Origin: Treponema sp.
GTDB lineage: Bacteria; Spirochaetota; Spirochaetia; Treponematales; Treponemataceae
Assembly: GCA_016293915.1 (NCBI GenBank)
Contig: JAEDCY010000005.1
Coordinates: 43,277-107,276 of the forward strand
Reading direction: 5' to 3'
DNA length: 64,000 nt
Shown: one piece after another, positions 41,425 to 49,568 of the stretch
Layout of the letters: each line of letters begins with the position of its first letter
Position numbering within the stretch: position 1 is the first letter of the stretch
Position numbers and translations under genes: made by a program
Notes under the pieces: generated by a model
Seen by the model: the letters and a program-made list of their open reading frames with translations, nothing else
Databases searched by the model: none
What the model was told of the DNA's origin: nothing

Positions 41425-42768
41425 CTATCTTGTAATATTTCTAAGCCAGCCTTTCTTAAAATAATGATGGATTACAAAAGGCATTTTCTCAAATTCATCT
41501 AAGAAGAGAATAAAATATACCCATAGAGGTGGTAACTTAAATACAAAAGCTGCCAGCAGACCGAGAGGAACAGATACACACCACATGTTTATTATGTCTG
41601 CAACAAAGCCGAATTTTGAGTCTCCACCGGCACGGAAAATTCCACAAATCAAAACTGTATTTATAGAAGCTCCAATCAGAGAATATGCATTTATAAAAAG
41701 CAGAATGTTTCTGTAATGAGCGGCTGTTTCATTCAAATCAGCAATATAAGGAAGTACTGGATAAAGGCAAATTAAAAGGACGGCACCAAGCACACCCGAA
41801 AAAATTGTTACTCTAGCAAGACGGCTGGCATTTCGTTCTGCAACTGCCATGTCACCGGCTCCCATATATTTTCCTACTACGATTGCTCCTCCATAAGCCA
41901 TACCAAAGCACAAAACTGAACCAAGCTGGCGGACGGTGTTTACTACAGAGTTTGCGGCAACAATGTCTTCGCCGAGGTGCCCCATGATTACAGAATACAT
42001 TGCAAAGGCTGAACCCCAGACGAGTTCATTACCAACAGCCGGCAGGGAATACTTGAAAAAGTCGCGGGTAAGAAGCTTGTTACGGCGGAACACACAAGTG
42101 ACAGAAAATTTAACGTCAGTCTGTCGGCCTGCGTAAATAAAGCAGATTACCATTTCAATAAAGCGGGCAATCGAAGTTGCAATACCAACTCCGGTAATTC
42201 CCATCTTAGGTACGCCTAACAAACCGAAAATGAAAACTGCATTGAGGCCTATGTTCAAAAAGAGACTGGTTGTTGATGTGATTGTTACAATTTTTACACG
42301 TTCAATACTTTTGAATCCAGCCTGGAACATCTGAGAAAAAGAAAGGCAGACATAAGAAAAGCTTGCGGCTCTCAGATAACGGCAGCCTTCGGCAATCAAA
42401 GCTTCATTCTTTGTAAAAATCAGCATGAGAATGCGGGGATAAAAAGCTGCAATACAGGCAACTATAATTTCAACACTGCAGCAGATTCTCAGTCCAATTC
42501 CAAGCAGAGTTTTGATAGCTTCTGTATCTTTTTTTCCCCAGTACTGGGCACCAAGCATTACAAGGCCCGAAGAAAGTCCTGTTGAAATCATAAAAAGAAT
42601 GAAGGCAACGTTTCCTGCAAGAGAGGAGGCAGCAATTGCAGTTTGTCCGATGTAGCCCAGCATAATTACGTCGGCAGAGTTTACGGCTGAGGAAATAAGG
42701 TTTTGTATAGCCATCGGCTGTACAACATTCCGAAGGTCTTTGTAAAATGATTTAGCTTCTTGTGTCAT
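41425..42768 (-). CDS. MATE-family multidrug/sodium efflux transporter
   Basis: 447 residues with twelve membrane segments in two six-helix halves. MATE marks are IQNLISSAVNSADVIMLGYIGQTAIAASSLAGNV in the first half and LPAVGNELVWGSAFAMYSVIMGHLGEDIVAANSVVNTVRQLG in the second. MATE pumps expel cationic drugs or metabolites using Na+ or H+. No ribosome site is evident upstream. Separated from the PUR-domain gene by a long hairpin repeat. Confidence 0.93.
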   Translation of the reverse strand: MTQEAKSFYKDLRNVVQPMAIQNLISSAVNSADVIMLGYIGQTAIAASSLAGNVAFILFMISTGLSSGLVMLGAQYWGKKDTEAIKTLLGIGLRICCSVEIIVACIAAFYPRILMLIFTKNEALIAEGCRYLRAASFSYVCLSFSQMFQAGFKSIERVKIVTITSTTSLFLNIGLNAVFIFGLLGVPKMGITGVGIATSIARFIEMVICFIYAGRQTDVKFSVTCVFRRNKLLTRDFFKYSLPAVGNELVWGSAFAMYSVIMGHLGEDIVAANSVVNTVRQLGSVLCFGMAYGGAIVVGKYMGAGDMAVAERNASRLARVTIFSGVLGAVLLICLYPVLPYIADLNETAAHYRNILLFINAYSLIGASINTVLICGIFRAGGDSKFGFVADIINMWCVSVPLGLLAAFVFKLPPLWVYFILFLDEFEKMPFVIHHYFKKGWLRNITR

Positions 42769-42781
42769 ATATCGAAAATCT

Positions 42782-42858
42782 GAAAATGCTCCCGTCTGAA
42801 AATGACTTGCTTCGCTGGAATGACGCTACGCAAGGTCCTTTTCAGACTCCGCATTTTC
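42782..42858. repeat. Long imperfect inverted repeat between the PUR and MATE genes
   Basis: The left arm starts GAAAATGC (42782-42789) and continues GTCTGAAAA; the right arm continues TTTTCAGAC and ends GCATTTTC (42851-42858). The arms are about 28 bases with a few mismatches around a 19-base centre. It could be a terminator for the upstream minus-strand gene or a small MITE-like element. Confidence 0.75.
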
Positions 42859-42863
42859 ACATG

Positions 42864-43286
42864 TTAGTTATCTGAAGAATCAATATCCTTCTTCGAAACG
42901 ATATGAATTACCTTACCAGTTCTCTTGATTCCGTCGTCAGCGCGTTTTTCTGATTTTTCGCCTTTTTCTGATTTTACGCGGTAAATCTTTTTTGCACCTG
43001 TTGAGTATTTAGCATCTTTTTCAGCTCTCTTTTCTTTAGCTGCCTTCTGGCGCTGTTTTCTGTCTTTCTCAACAAAATCAAGAGATTTTTCAAAGCCCTG
43101 AAGGAACTTCTGCATATCTTCTGCAAAAATTGCAATCTGATGGCGGTCTGCTTCAACACCGTCGCGGTTCTTGCTTTCTACAATCTGTAAGAATACATCA
43201 CCAGTGCGGTTTTCTTTAACATTGAAAAAATACGAACGATTGTCCAGATAAATCTGAGTAGTAAAAAGTTCTCCACGTGCTCCCAT
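42864..43286 (-). CDS. PUR-domain nucleic-acid-binding protein (DUF3276)
   Basis: 140 residues. The N-terminal PUR repeat reads GELFTTQIYLDNRSYFFNVKENRTGDVFLQIVESK and continues DRHQIAIFAEDMQKFLQGFEKSLDFV. A highly basic tail (KDRKQRQKAAKEKRAEKDAKY) and a C-terminal KRTGKVIHIVSKKD follow. This family, present in spirochaetes and Bacteroidetes, includes the Borrelia regulator BpuR, which binds DNA and RNA. It may bind mRNA or be a small nucleoid protein. Strong ribosome site AAGGAG. Confidence 0.88.
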   Translation of the reverse strand: MGARGELFTTQIYLDNRSYFFNVKENRTGDVFLQIVESKNRDGVEADRHQIAIFAEDMQKFLQGFEKSLDFVEKDRKQRQKAAKEKRAEKDAKYSTGAKKIYRVKSEKGEKSEKRADDGIKRTGKVIHIVSKKDIDSSDN

Positions 43287-43443
43287 AATAAAACTCCTTG
43301 TTCCCGCCGTGCGGGCTATAAAATTGCGGGTCAGCCCTTAAAAACATACGTAAAGAACCTTCCCTTGTAATTTTATGAATTGTGTCGCATTTACTGCAAT
43401 TTTTTGTAATTTATCACAAAGAAGAATAAAAATCAATTCATAA

Positions 43444-44589
43444 CTATTTGTTGAATTGAGAATTTACCTCAGTAACCGCCGCCAGAAGCTCTTCCACACC
43501 TTTGTCAGTCGTATGAGGACCAAAGCTGAAGCGTACGGAATTTTCACGCAGGTCTGGGGCTACATGCATTGCTTCAAGGACGGGGCGTTTGTTCTTTTTT
43601 GCGGAACAGGCGCTGCCGGTGGAAATTGAAAAGCCTTTTGAGTCCAGGGCGCGAAGCATAACGTTTCCAGGAATATTTTTGAAGGCGGCCTGAACTACGT
43701 ATGGCGAAAAGAGTTCTGATTTTTCAAGGCGGCTTGGCGGGACGATTGTACAGCCGGGCAGGGCAGCTAATTTTTTAACAAAACTGTTTGTGCGGTCTAT
43801 GTCTGATGGAGCTGCCTTGTTGTAATATCGTTCAAGACATTTAGAAAAGGCTACTGCGCCGAATACATTTTCGGTTCCGCTGCGGATTCCTTTTTCCTGG
43901 CCGCCGCCGCGTAAGAATGGTTCACAGGCATCCTTCATGTAAAGAATACCGATTCCCCGCGGACCGCAGATTTTGTGAGAACTCAAGGCCGCGCTGTCTA
44001 TTCCTTTGTAGCCCAGATTCAGATTGATTTTTCCGGCAGCCTGAACACAGTCTACATGGAACTTTGGACGGCGCTTTCCTTCGCAGGCTTTTGTGATTGC
44101 ATCAGCAATTTCGTAAATCGGCTGAATAACTCCAGTCTCGTTGTTTACAGCCATAATGCAGACAAGTACAGTGTCGCCAGTCAAAAGTTGAACAACTGCC
44201 TGGGGCTTAATAACTCCATCGTCATCTGCCGGAATCTGAACTACATTCCAGCCGCAGTTTTTCAAGGCTTCAGACTGCTCACGGATAGCAGGGTGTTCAA
44301 TTGAACTTACAAGAACAGTGCCCTTCATAGGCTTTGAAAGTACAGAAAGAAGAGGAATCTGGTCGCTTTCAGTTCCACCAGAAGTAAAATACACACACTC
44401 GGGTTTTACACCAAGAGCAGCTGCTGCACGGGCACGGGCGTTTTCAAAAAGCTCGCGGGCTTTTTTACCAACTGCATGAGTACTTGAAGGATTGCCCCAG
44501 CATTCAAGACTTTCTTCAAGAGATTCTCTTAATATATCTTCATCTGCAGGACTGGTTGCAGCCCAGTCAAAGTAATGTTCCTTTTCCAT
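43444..44589 (-). CDS. Cysteine desulfurase (NifS/IscS-like)
   Basis: 381 residues, PLP-dependent class V. PLP-binding Lys206 in SSHKICGPRGIG, stacking His99 in SSIEHPAIREQ, and active-site Cys328 in STGSACSAKKN. Opening YFDWAATSP and FTSGGTESDQ are typical. It supplies sulfur for Fe-S clusters or thiolation. No iscU or mnmA gene adjoins it. It is the last gene of a minus-strand run with aroB and the 204-residue protein (17-base gap). Confidence 0.95.
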   Translation of the reverse strand: MEKEHYFDWAATSPADEDILRESLEESLECWGNPSSTHAVGKKARELFENARARAAAALGVKPECVYFTSGGTESDQIPLLSVLSKPMKGTVLVSSIEHPAIREQSEALKNCGWNVVQIPADDDGVIKPQAVVQLLTGDTVLVCIMAVNNETGVIQPIYEIADAITKACEGKRRPKFHVDCVQAAGKINLNLGYKGIDSAALSSHKICGPRGIGILYMKDACEPFLRGGGQEKGIRSGTENVFGAVAFSKCLERYYNKAAPSDIDRTNSFVKKLAALPGCTIVPPSRLEKSELFSPYVVQAAFKNIPGNVMLRALDSKGFSISTGSACSAKKNKRPVLEAMHVAPDLRENSVRFSFGPHTTDKGVEELLAAVTEVNSQFNK

Positions 44590-44606
44590 AATAATCGATT
44601 TTAAGC

Positions 44607-45728
44607 TTATTTCAGTACTGAACTTATTAATTTCTCATCAACTTCTTCGATTGAAATATCAGTAACAGCCTTACATAAAATCAATCTGATTTTTTCAGAA
44701 AGATTTTTCTTATCATTACGCATGATTTTAATCAGACGTTCACTAAAACCGCCGCCCTTTACAAAAGAAGGAACTGCTTCAGTTTCCCAGCCGTAAGCCT
44801 TAAGAATTGAAAAAATCTCATCGCGGAAGGCCATGAGACAGTAATCCATTTTATAGGCAAGTTCAACAGCTCGGCCAATACCCCAGGCAACAGCAGAACC
44901 ATGAGTAATAGCACCAAGCCCTGCAACAGTCTCAAGTGCATGACCAAAAGTATGACCAAGATTTAATGTAGCGCGGATATTCTGCTCTGTAAGGTCCTGT
45001 TCAACAATAGTACCCTTTGCCTTTACACATTTATTGATTATAGTCATCAAAAGTTCAGGATCGCGGGCATTTATTTTGTCTGCCTGGTTTTTGAAGATAT
45101 CATATAAATCTTTGTCAAAAAGAATTCCGGTCTTAAAAGCTTCTGCAAGACCAGAATTATACTGATTTTCAGGAAGATACTGTACGAATTCCGGGAAGTA
45201 GAAAAGCTTAGAAGCAGGGAAGAAGGTTCCAATGATGTTTTTATAATTGTCAAAATCACAGCCACTCTTACCACCTATAGAAGCATCAACCATAGCAAGA
45301 AGGGTAGTTGGTACAAACTGAACAGAAGCGCCTCTTTTATAAAGTGAAGCAGCAAAAGCCGTAATATCACAAATTACACCACCGCCTATACCAATAAAAA
45401 TATCTTTACGTGTAAAATTGGCGTCAAAAGCAGCTCGAATAATAGTAAGAACACTATCAATTGTCTTATAAGGTTCACCAGAGCCAAGAATTAACAGGCA
45501 GTCTTTACCGCATACCCCATCATCAAATTTTGAAATAAAGGGCTTCATGCATTCCAGACTGGCAACTGTAGCATCAGTTACAAAAAAACGGCGTCGTTTT
45601 TCTTCAGCTTCTTTACCTTCAAAAAATAGGGCAGAAAGATCAGGTTTTCCAGAAATAAAATTGATTTCCGATTTATCGGTTCCAGCATGAAGAGCTTGAT
45701 AAGAAATAGTGAATGTACTTTGACTCAT
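44607..45728 (-). CDS. aroB: 3-dehydroquinate synthase
   Basis: 373 residues. NAD-binding GIGGGVICDITAFAASLYKRG, then FVPTTLLAMVDASIGGKSGCDF and KNIIGTFFPA. Metal ligands lie in SGLAEAFKTGI and LNLGHTFGHALE. Second step of the shikimate pathway. The organism therefore probably makes its own aromatics, unlike T. pallidum. The gene is between a cysteine desulfurase and a hypothetical periplasmic gene; no other aro genes are in the window. Confidence 0.96.
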   Translation of the reverse strand: MSQSTFTISYQALHAGTDKSEINFISGKPDLSALFFEGKEAEEKRRRFFVTDATVASLECMKPFISKFDDGVCGKDCLLILGSGEPYKTIDSVLTIIRAAFDANFTRKDIFIGIGGGVICDITAFAASLYKRGASVQFVPTTLLAMVDASIGGKSGCDFDNYKNIIGTFFPASKLFYFPEFVQYLPENQYNSGLAEAFKTGILFDKDLYDIFKNQADKINARDPELLMTIINKCVKAKGTIVEQDLTEQNIRATLNLGHTFGHALETVAGLGAITHGSAVAWGIGRAVELAYKMDYCLMAFRDEIFSILKAYGWETEAVPSFVKGGGFSERLIKIMRNDKKNLSEKIRLILCKAVTDISIEEVDEKLISSVLK

Positions 45729-45740
45729 AATGAGCCTATT

Positions 45741-46355
45741 TTAGTATTTTTTATCCATTTCGTTAAGTTCTTTTATGTTTTTTTCCAGACGTTCTATCTC
45801 GCGATTAAGCATTTTTTCGTAATTTAACTCTCCGCTTGCAATACGTTCTCGCTCATCTTCCCAATTCTGTCTCTGGGTAAGGAACATAAAGTTAAAAGAA
45901 GCCGCATTTGCCTTTTCCTGCCAGATTTTTGCTTCCTGCCAGTAATAAAGACCGGCTTTGTAGCAGGTAAGAGCCTTTTCCATATTGCGAAGATATTCGT
46001 CTTTCCAGGGGGCATCATAAAAATAGATACACTTTTTGTCATAAGTTCGGCCAAGTCTAAGGTGCTGTTCAATCAGCTTAAGATTAATATGCATCTGAAA
46101 GAGGTAACGGTATTTTTCCCATTCTTTTTCGGTTGTGATTTTAGCGTCGGTAAACTGAGGATTACAGAAATCAGCCTGAGCGGCCTTTTCGAGCCAGTAA
46201 ATATTTTCAATGCAATCATCCGGATACTGCTGGTAATGCACATGATAAAGCTTATACCAGTCTTCCTTATATTTTACCATATAGGCAAAAGCTGGTGAGG
46301 TGTGAATCATAAAAATTGAGATTGCCAGAATGATGGAGAAAATACGCTTTTTCAC
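45741..46355 (-). CDS. Exported helical protein of unknown function next to flgB
   Basis: 204 residues from a GTG at 46355. Signal peptide VKKRIFSIILAISIFMIHTSPAFA. The mature part is helical and rich in Trp/Tyr (KEDWYKLYHVHYQQYPDDC, YYWQEAKIWQEKANAASFNFMFL) with a coiled-coil end (NREIERLEKNIKELNEMD). Not a family I can name. It is divergent from flgB, and a periplasmic role near the flagellum is possible but unsupported. It leads a run with aroB (12-base gap). Confidence 0.75.
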   Translation of the reverse strand: MKKRIFSIILAISIFMIHTSPAFAYMVKYKEDWYKLYHVHYQQYPDDCIENIYWLEKAAQADFCNPQFTDAKITTEKEWEKYRYLFQMHINLKLIEQHLRLGRTYDKKCIYFYDAPWKDEYLRNMEKALTCYKAGLYYWQEAKIWQEKANAASFNFMFLTQRQNWEDERERIASGELNYEKMLNREIERLEKNIKELNEMDKKY

Positions 46356-46448
46356 GTTTTATTTATCGGAAAAATCTGAAAAATGTTTATGAAGAATATT
46401 TTATTAAACAGTTTTTTCTATAAATAAGATATATTTTACATTTAAAAC

Positions 46449-46475
46449 TAAACCTTTTTTTTCAGATTCCGAAAA
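46449..46475 (+). promoter_or_regulatory. Sigma-28-type promoter candidate of flgB
   Basis: TAAA (46449-46452), 15 bases, TCCGAAAA (46468-46475). The flagellar sigma-28 consensus is TAAA-N15-GCCGATAA, so spacing is exact and six of eight -10 bases agree. It is 75 bases before flgB. Confidence 0.6.
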
Positions 46476-46549
46476 TCAAGTAGATGTAAACAAAATGGAC
46501 AGCGGCATATATTCGTTTGCTAACTGTCCCTCAGGAGGATACAACTGCC

Positions 46550-46966
46550 ATGAATACTTTTTCTCGTTCAATTGACCTTTTACAGCGCGAGATGAATGTA
46601 GCAAACCTTCGTTATCAGGTAAGTGCAAATAATCTTGCCAACAGTGAAGTTCCAAACTTCAAAAGATCTACCGTTAATTTTGAAAGTGAACTAAAACGTG
46701 CCTTCGATTCAGAAGAAGCTGCAAAAAGTGCTTTTCATCTTTCAACAACCAATTCACGTCACATTCAGGTAAACGTACCTTACGATTACCGCGATGTAGA
46801 GCCACGCCGCGTTCTTGATTATACAAGTACTTCAAAGGCAAACGGAAATAACGTGGATGCAGAAACAGAAGCCAACAACATCCTCCAGATTCAGATGCAG
46901 TACCGCCTTCTCACCCAGCTCACAGACTTTGAGTTTGATCAGGTGAATACAGCTATGAAAAAGTAG
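46550..46966 (+). CDS. flgB: Flagellar rod protein FlgB
   Basis: 138 residues from ATG 46550; AGGAGG at 46533-46538. Family marks are FSRSIDLLQREMNVANLRYQVSANNLANSEVPNFKRSTVNFESEL at the N-terminus and NNILQIQMQYRLLTQLTDFEFDQVNTAMKK at the C-terminus. Proximal rod subunit, exported by the FliI system. In other treponemes this gene is followed by flgC, fliE and fliF; here flgC follows after a 207-base repeat-rich gap and fliF is not nearby. Confidence 0.96.
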   Translation: MNTFSRSIDLLQREMNVANLRYQVSANNLANSEVPNFKRSTVNFESELKRAFDSEEAAKSAFHLSTTNSRHIQVNVPYDYRDVEPRRVLDYTSTSKANGNNVDAETEANNILQIQMQYRLLTQLTDFEFDQVNTAMKK

Positions 46967-46995
46967 CTGTTAGCAGTTAGTTGATAGTTATTAGC

Positions 46996-47081
46996 AAAGG
47001 AGGGGGAAGTCTCCCCCTCGCTCGCACTGCGTTGCTCGCTACCCCTTCCAGCGGGGACACCCCGCAACGCCCCGAATAAAA
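46996..47081. repeat. GC-rich repeat cluster inside the flgB-flgC gap
   Basis: GGGGGAAGTCTCCCCCTCGC is followed by GCTCGCACTGCGTTGCTCGC, CTACCCCTTCC and GGGGACACCCCGCAACGCCCCG. The last part is the reverse complement of the family seen at 24616-24655. A second inverted segment (GGCATATACGCC, CAAGG/CCTTG, TTGACAAAGTCG) fills 47090-47150. No coding capacity. Confidence 0.75.
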
Positions 47082-47173
47082 AATTGACTGGCATATACGC
47101 CTTCGTCAAGGCACGCTAAAGCTCAAGGCCTTGACAAAGTCGTTTGTCAGTTTTATAGGAGTATAAAACTGCC

Positions 47174-47632
47174 ATGGGAATGTTCACAAGTATAAATATT
47201 GCAGCAACAGGAATGAGTGCAGAACGCCTCAGAAGTGATGTAATTTCAGATAATATTGCAAACGCAAGTACAACACGTACACAGGATGGCGGACCATTCA
47301 AAAAATCAACAGTAATAATGCGTCCGGTTTCAGATTCAAATCCGCAGTGGAGAACACCTTTTACACCTGCCAGCCTAGATAACGGCCCTGGAAAAGGCGT
47401 AAAGGTTCTTGAAATCACAAAAGATACTTCAGAAGGCCGGCTTGTTTATGACCCGACCCATCCGGATGCATATCAGAGTGGTCCTCACAAAGGTTATGTT
47501 GAGTATCCGAACGTAAACATTGTAAACGAAATGGTAGACCTCATTTCTGCTTCACGTGCTTACGAGGCAAATGCAACAGTAATCGACGGCGCAAAAGATA
47601 TGTTCAGCGCTGCCCTCGAAATCGGCCGCTAA
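47174..47632 (+). CDS. flgC: Flagellar rod protein FlgC
   Basis: 152 residues. FTSINIAATGMSAERLRSDVISDNIANASTTRTQDGGPFKKSTVI at the N-terminus and YPNVNIVNEMVDLISASRAYEANATVIDGAKDMFSAALEI at the C-terminus are typical. Proximal rod subunit. AGGAG at 47157-47161 is the ribosome site. Repeats separate it from flgB (207 bases) and fliE (149 bases). Confidence 0.97.
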   Translation: MGMFTSINIAATGMSAERLRSDVISDNIANASTTRTQDGGPFKKSTVIMRPVSDSNPQWRTPFTPASLDNGPGKGVKVLEITKDTSEGRLVYDPTHPDAYQSGPHKGYVEYPNVNIVNEMVDLISASRAYEANATVIDGAKDMFSAALEIGR

Positions 47633-47636
47633 TTAA

Positions 47637-47702
47637 GTGTCATCCCGAACTTGTTTCGGGATCTAATAAAATGAGATGCTGAAGCAAGTTCAGCATGACA
47701 AA
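47637..47702. repeat. Double-hairpin repeat between flgC and fliE
   Basis: GTCATCCCGAAC-ttgtttcgggat hairpin, then GATGCTGAA-gcaag-TTCAGCATGAC. The same design as at 18434-18495 and 33601-33664. It lies within an operon whose genes normally abut. Confidence 0.85.
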
Positions 47703-47781
47703 GAACTTACTTACGTTCGTTAGTTTTTAGGTGTACAAAACTTCTTTGATGTTGTACAATAAAGTCAGAGGGGAATAAAAA

Positions 47782-48174
47782 ATGAAAATTCAGGATTTCG
47801 GCACCTTACAGATGGTGCGTACAGATAAAGCTCATTTTGGTCAGGGAAAAATCCAGCCGCTTACACAGAATGCACCTGGAATGTCTCCAATTACAAGAGT
47901 ACAGCGTACTGACCAGACAAGCGAAGCAGCTTCAATCCAGCCTGCAGGACAGTCAAAAACTTTTCAGACATATCTTCTTGATGCGCTTGAATCAGTAAAT
48001 AATCAGCAGCTTGATGTTGCAAATGTGCAGCAAAAACTTATCACAGATCCTGATGAAGTAAATGTTTCAGACGTTACAATTGCAATGGCAAAAGCCCGCA
48101 TGAGCCTCAACCTTGCACAGACTGTTATCGACAGACTGGTAAGCGGTTGGAACGAAATCACTACAACACGCTAA
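47782..48174 (+). CDS. fliE: Flagellar hook-basal body protein FliE
   Basis: 130 residues. Divergent N-terminus, then the FliE core KTFQTYLLDALESVNNQQLDVANVQQKLITDPDEVNVSDVTIAMAKARMSLNLAQTVIDRLVSGWNEI. FliE joins the MS ring (FliF) to the rod, so its gene normally lies directly before fliF. AGAGGGG gives a strong ribosome site. Confidence 0.95.
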   Translation: MKIQDFGTLQMVRTDKAHFGQGKIQPLTQNAPGMSPITRVQRTDQTSEAASIQPAGQSKTFQTYLLDALESVNNQQLDVANVQQKLITDPDEVNVSDVTIAMAKARMSLNLAQTVIDRLVSGWNEITTTR

Positions 48175-48188
48175 ATTAATATCCGTAA

Positions 48189-48614
48189 ATGACAAATATT
48201 CAGGAACAGATAGCTGCAGCCCTCATACAGCTGTCTGAAAAGTCATTAATTACAGAAGCAATCCTCGCAAAAAAAATACGCGACAATATTAAACTTAACG
48301 GAAAGAACAAAGCCGGCTTACCATTTCGTGATATTGAAGAAGCTGTTTTTTATATAGAAGAAAATAACAATCTGCATTACGCTCTGCATCTCAATTCTGC
48401 AAATGATATTCTTCTCAAGCAGGAAGAAAAAGCAAGTCCGCTAGATCCAGGTTCCCGCAAGCGCCGCCTTTCCAGCGAGAAATCTATGAGCATTCTTACA
48501 AGTGGTGATGTAAAATCAGCTTTATCTGGAAGTGCAACAGGTTCAAAACCCTACAAAAAACGTACTGATAAAAAACGTTTGAATGTAAATATAAATTATA
48601 ATGAATACGAATGA
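48189..48614 (+). CDS. Hypothetical protein downstream of fliE
   Basis: 141 residues. The N-terminal half is helical (IQEQIAAALIQLSEKSLITEAILAKKIRDNIKL), then FRDIEEAVFYIEENNNLHYALHL. The rest is basic and Ser/Lys rich with no clear fold (SRKRRLSSEKS, KPYKKRTDKKRLNVN). No signal peptide. It follows fliE by 14 bases and overlaps the DUF72 gene by 14 bases, so it is probably translated from the same message. I do not recognise the family; no ribosome site. Confidence 0.6.
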   Translation: MTNIQEQIAAALIQLSEKSLITEAILAKKIRDNIKLNGKNKAGLPFRDIEEAVFYIEENNNLHYALHLNSANDILLKQEEKASPLDPGSRKRRLSSEKSMSILTSGDVKSALSGSATGSKPYKKRTDKKRLNVNINYNEYE

Positions 48615-49425
48615 AATCTTAATAGGTACAAGTGGTTATGATTACCCTGAATGGAAGGGTGTCTTTTATCCGCAGGACCTTAAGCGTAAAGATTTCCTCC
48701 AGTTTTATGCCGCTCACTTTAATGCACTTGAAGTAAACAATACTTTTTACAATATGCCTACAGCAGAAAGGCTTCTCTCTTTTAATGACCGTAGCAGCGG
48801 CCTGCTGAAATTCAGCATAAAAGCAAACCGCTTACTCACTCATGAAATTGACCGCAACTGGCAGGCCGCCGCCGCAGACTTTCTTGCCGCAGTTGCACCT
48901 CTCGCAGAAAAAGCCAGCCTCTGTGCCGTACTTTTTCAATTTCCACAAAGCTTTCATTACACGGACGAAAACAGAATCTATCTTGCAAAATTAATCAGCT
49001 TTTTTCAGGGGCTTCCTCTTGTAGTAGAGTTTCGTCATGTTGAGTGGATAAGAGAATCTGTTCTTTCTGGTCTCGAACAGCGTGAAACTAGTCTCTGCTT
49101 CTGCGATATGCCTCAGCTAAAAGCCTTACCGGACGGTAGAACAATAAAAGCTCCGTTTGTTGGCCCTATTGCTTACATCCGCCTGCACGGCCGCAACGCA
49201 GATGCCTGGTATTCAAATGAAAGCTTGCAAAATGCCGAAAACGGAAATGCTTCCAACGGTTCTTCCCGCTATACCTACGATTACAGCGATTCTGAACTGG
49301 CCGAATTTGTTCCGGTTATCCACAGTGCCCAAATCACAGGAAAAAAGCCCGTAATCTTTTTTAATAATCACCCGAACGGTAGCGGGGCGCGGAATGCTGG
49401 AAAACTTAAAGAGTTATTAAAATAA
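48601..49425 (+). CDS. DUF72 (YecE-like) protein
   Basis: 274 residues, TIM-barrel-like. Typical marks are ILIGTSGYDYPEWKGVFYPQDLKRKDFLQFYAAHFNALEVNNTFY, LLKFSIKANRLLTH, CAVLFQFPQSFHY, LVVEFRHVEW, CFCDMPQ, IAYIRLHGR, and the C-terminal KKPVIFFNNHPNGSGARNAGKLKELL. Widespread family with unproven function. It overlaps the end of the previous gene. No other DUF72-linked gene (such as a helicase) is close. Confidence 0.9.
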   Translation: MNTNEILIGTSGYDYPEWKGVFYPQDLKRKDFLQFYAAHFNALEVNNTFYNMPTAERLLSFNDRSSGLLKFSIKANRLLTHEIDRNWQAAAADFLAAVAPLAEKASLCAVLFQFPQSFHYTDENRIYLAKLISFFQGLPLVVEFRHVEWIRESVLSGLEQRETSLCFCDMPQLKALPDGRTIKAPFVGPIAYIRLHGRNADAWYSNESLQNAENGNASNGSSRYTYDYSDSELAEFVPVIHSAQITGKKPVIFFNNHPNGSGARNAGKLKELLK

Positions 49426-49436
49426 TTGTCCGATTT

Positions 49437-49508
49437 ATGCTGCCTGGCCTTACCAGCGTAATTACTTCGACTATTGTTGGAACTATTCTTGTAAAGATTT
49501 TTTATTGA
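49437..49508 (+). other. Short hydrophobic reading frame, possible transporter remnant
   Basis: Twenty-three codons from ATG 49437 read as one hydrophobic helix with a Pro-Gly start and a KIFY end, lying in the 143-base gap before the hydratase. It may be the decayed C-terminus of a membrane transporter or a tiny membrane protein; there is no ribosome site. Confidence 0.3.
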
Positions 49509-49532
49509 TTGCTTGAAGCTGCGAAATATGAT
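49505..49532 (+). promoter_or_regulatory. Promoter of the aconitase-family gene
   Basis: TTGATT (49505-49510), 16 bases, TATGAT (49527-49532), 36 bases before the start codon, with AAAGGAA as ribosome site. Confidence 0.6.
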
Positions 49533-49568
49533 ATCTTGTTTCTATTCTAAATAACAAAGGAAATCACA

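Noticed and set aside
49437..49508. Functional small membrane protein
   Set aside because: Only 23 codons and no ribosome site; listed as a low-confidence remnant instead.
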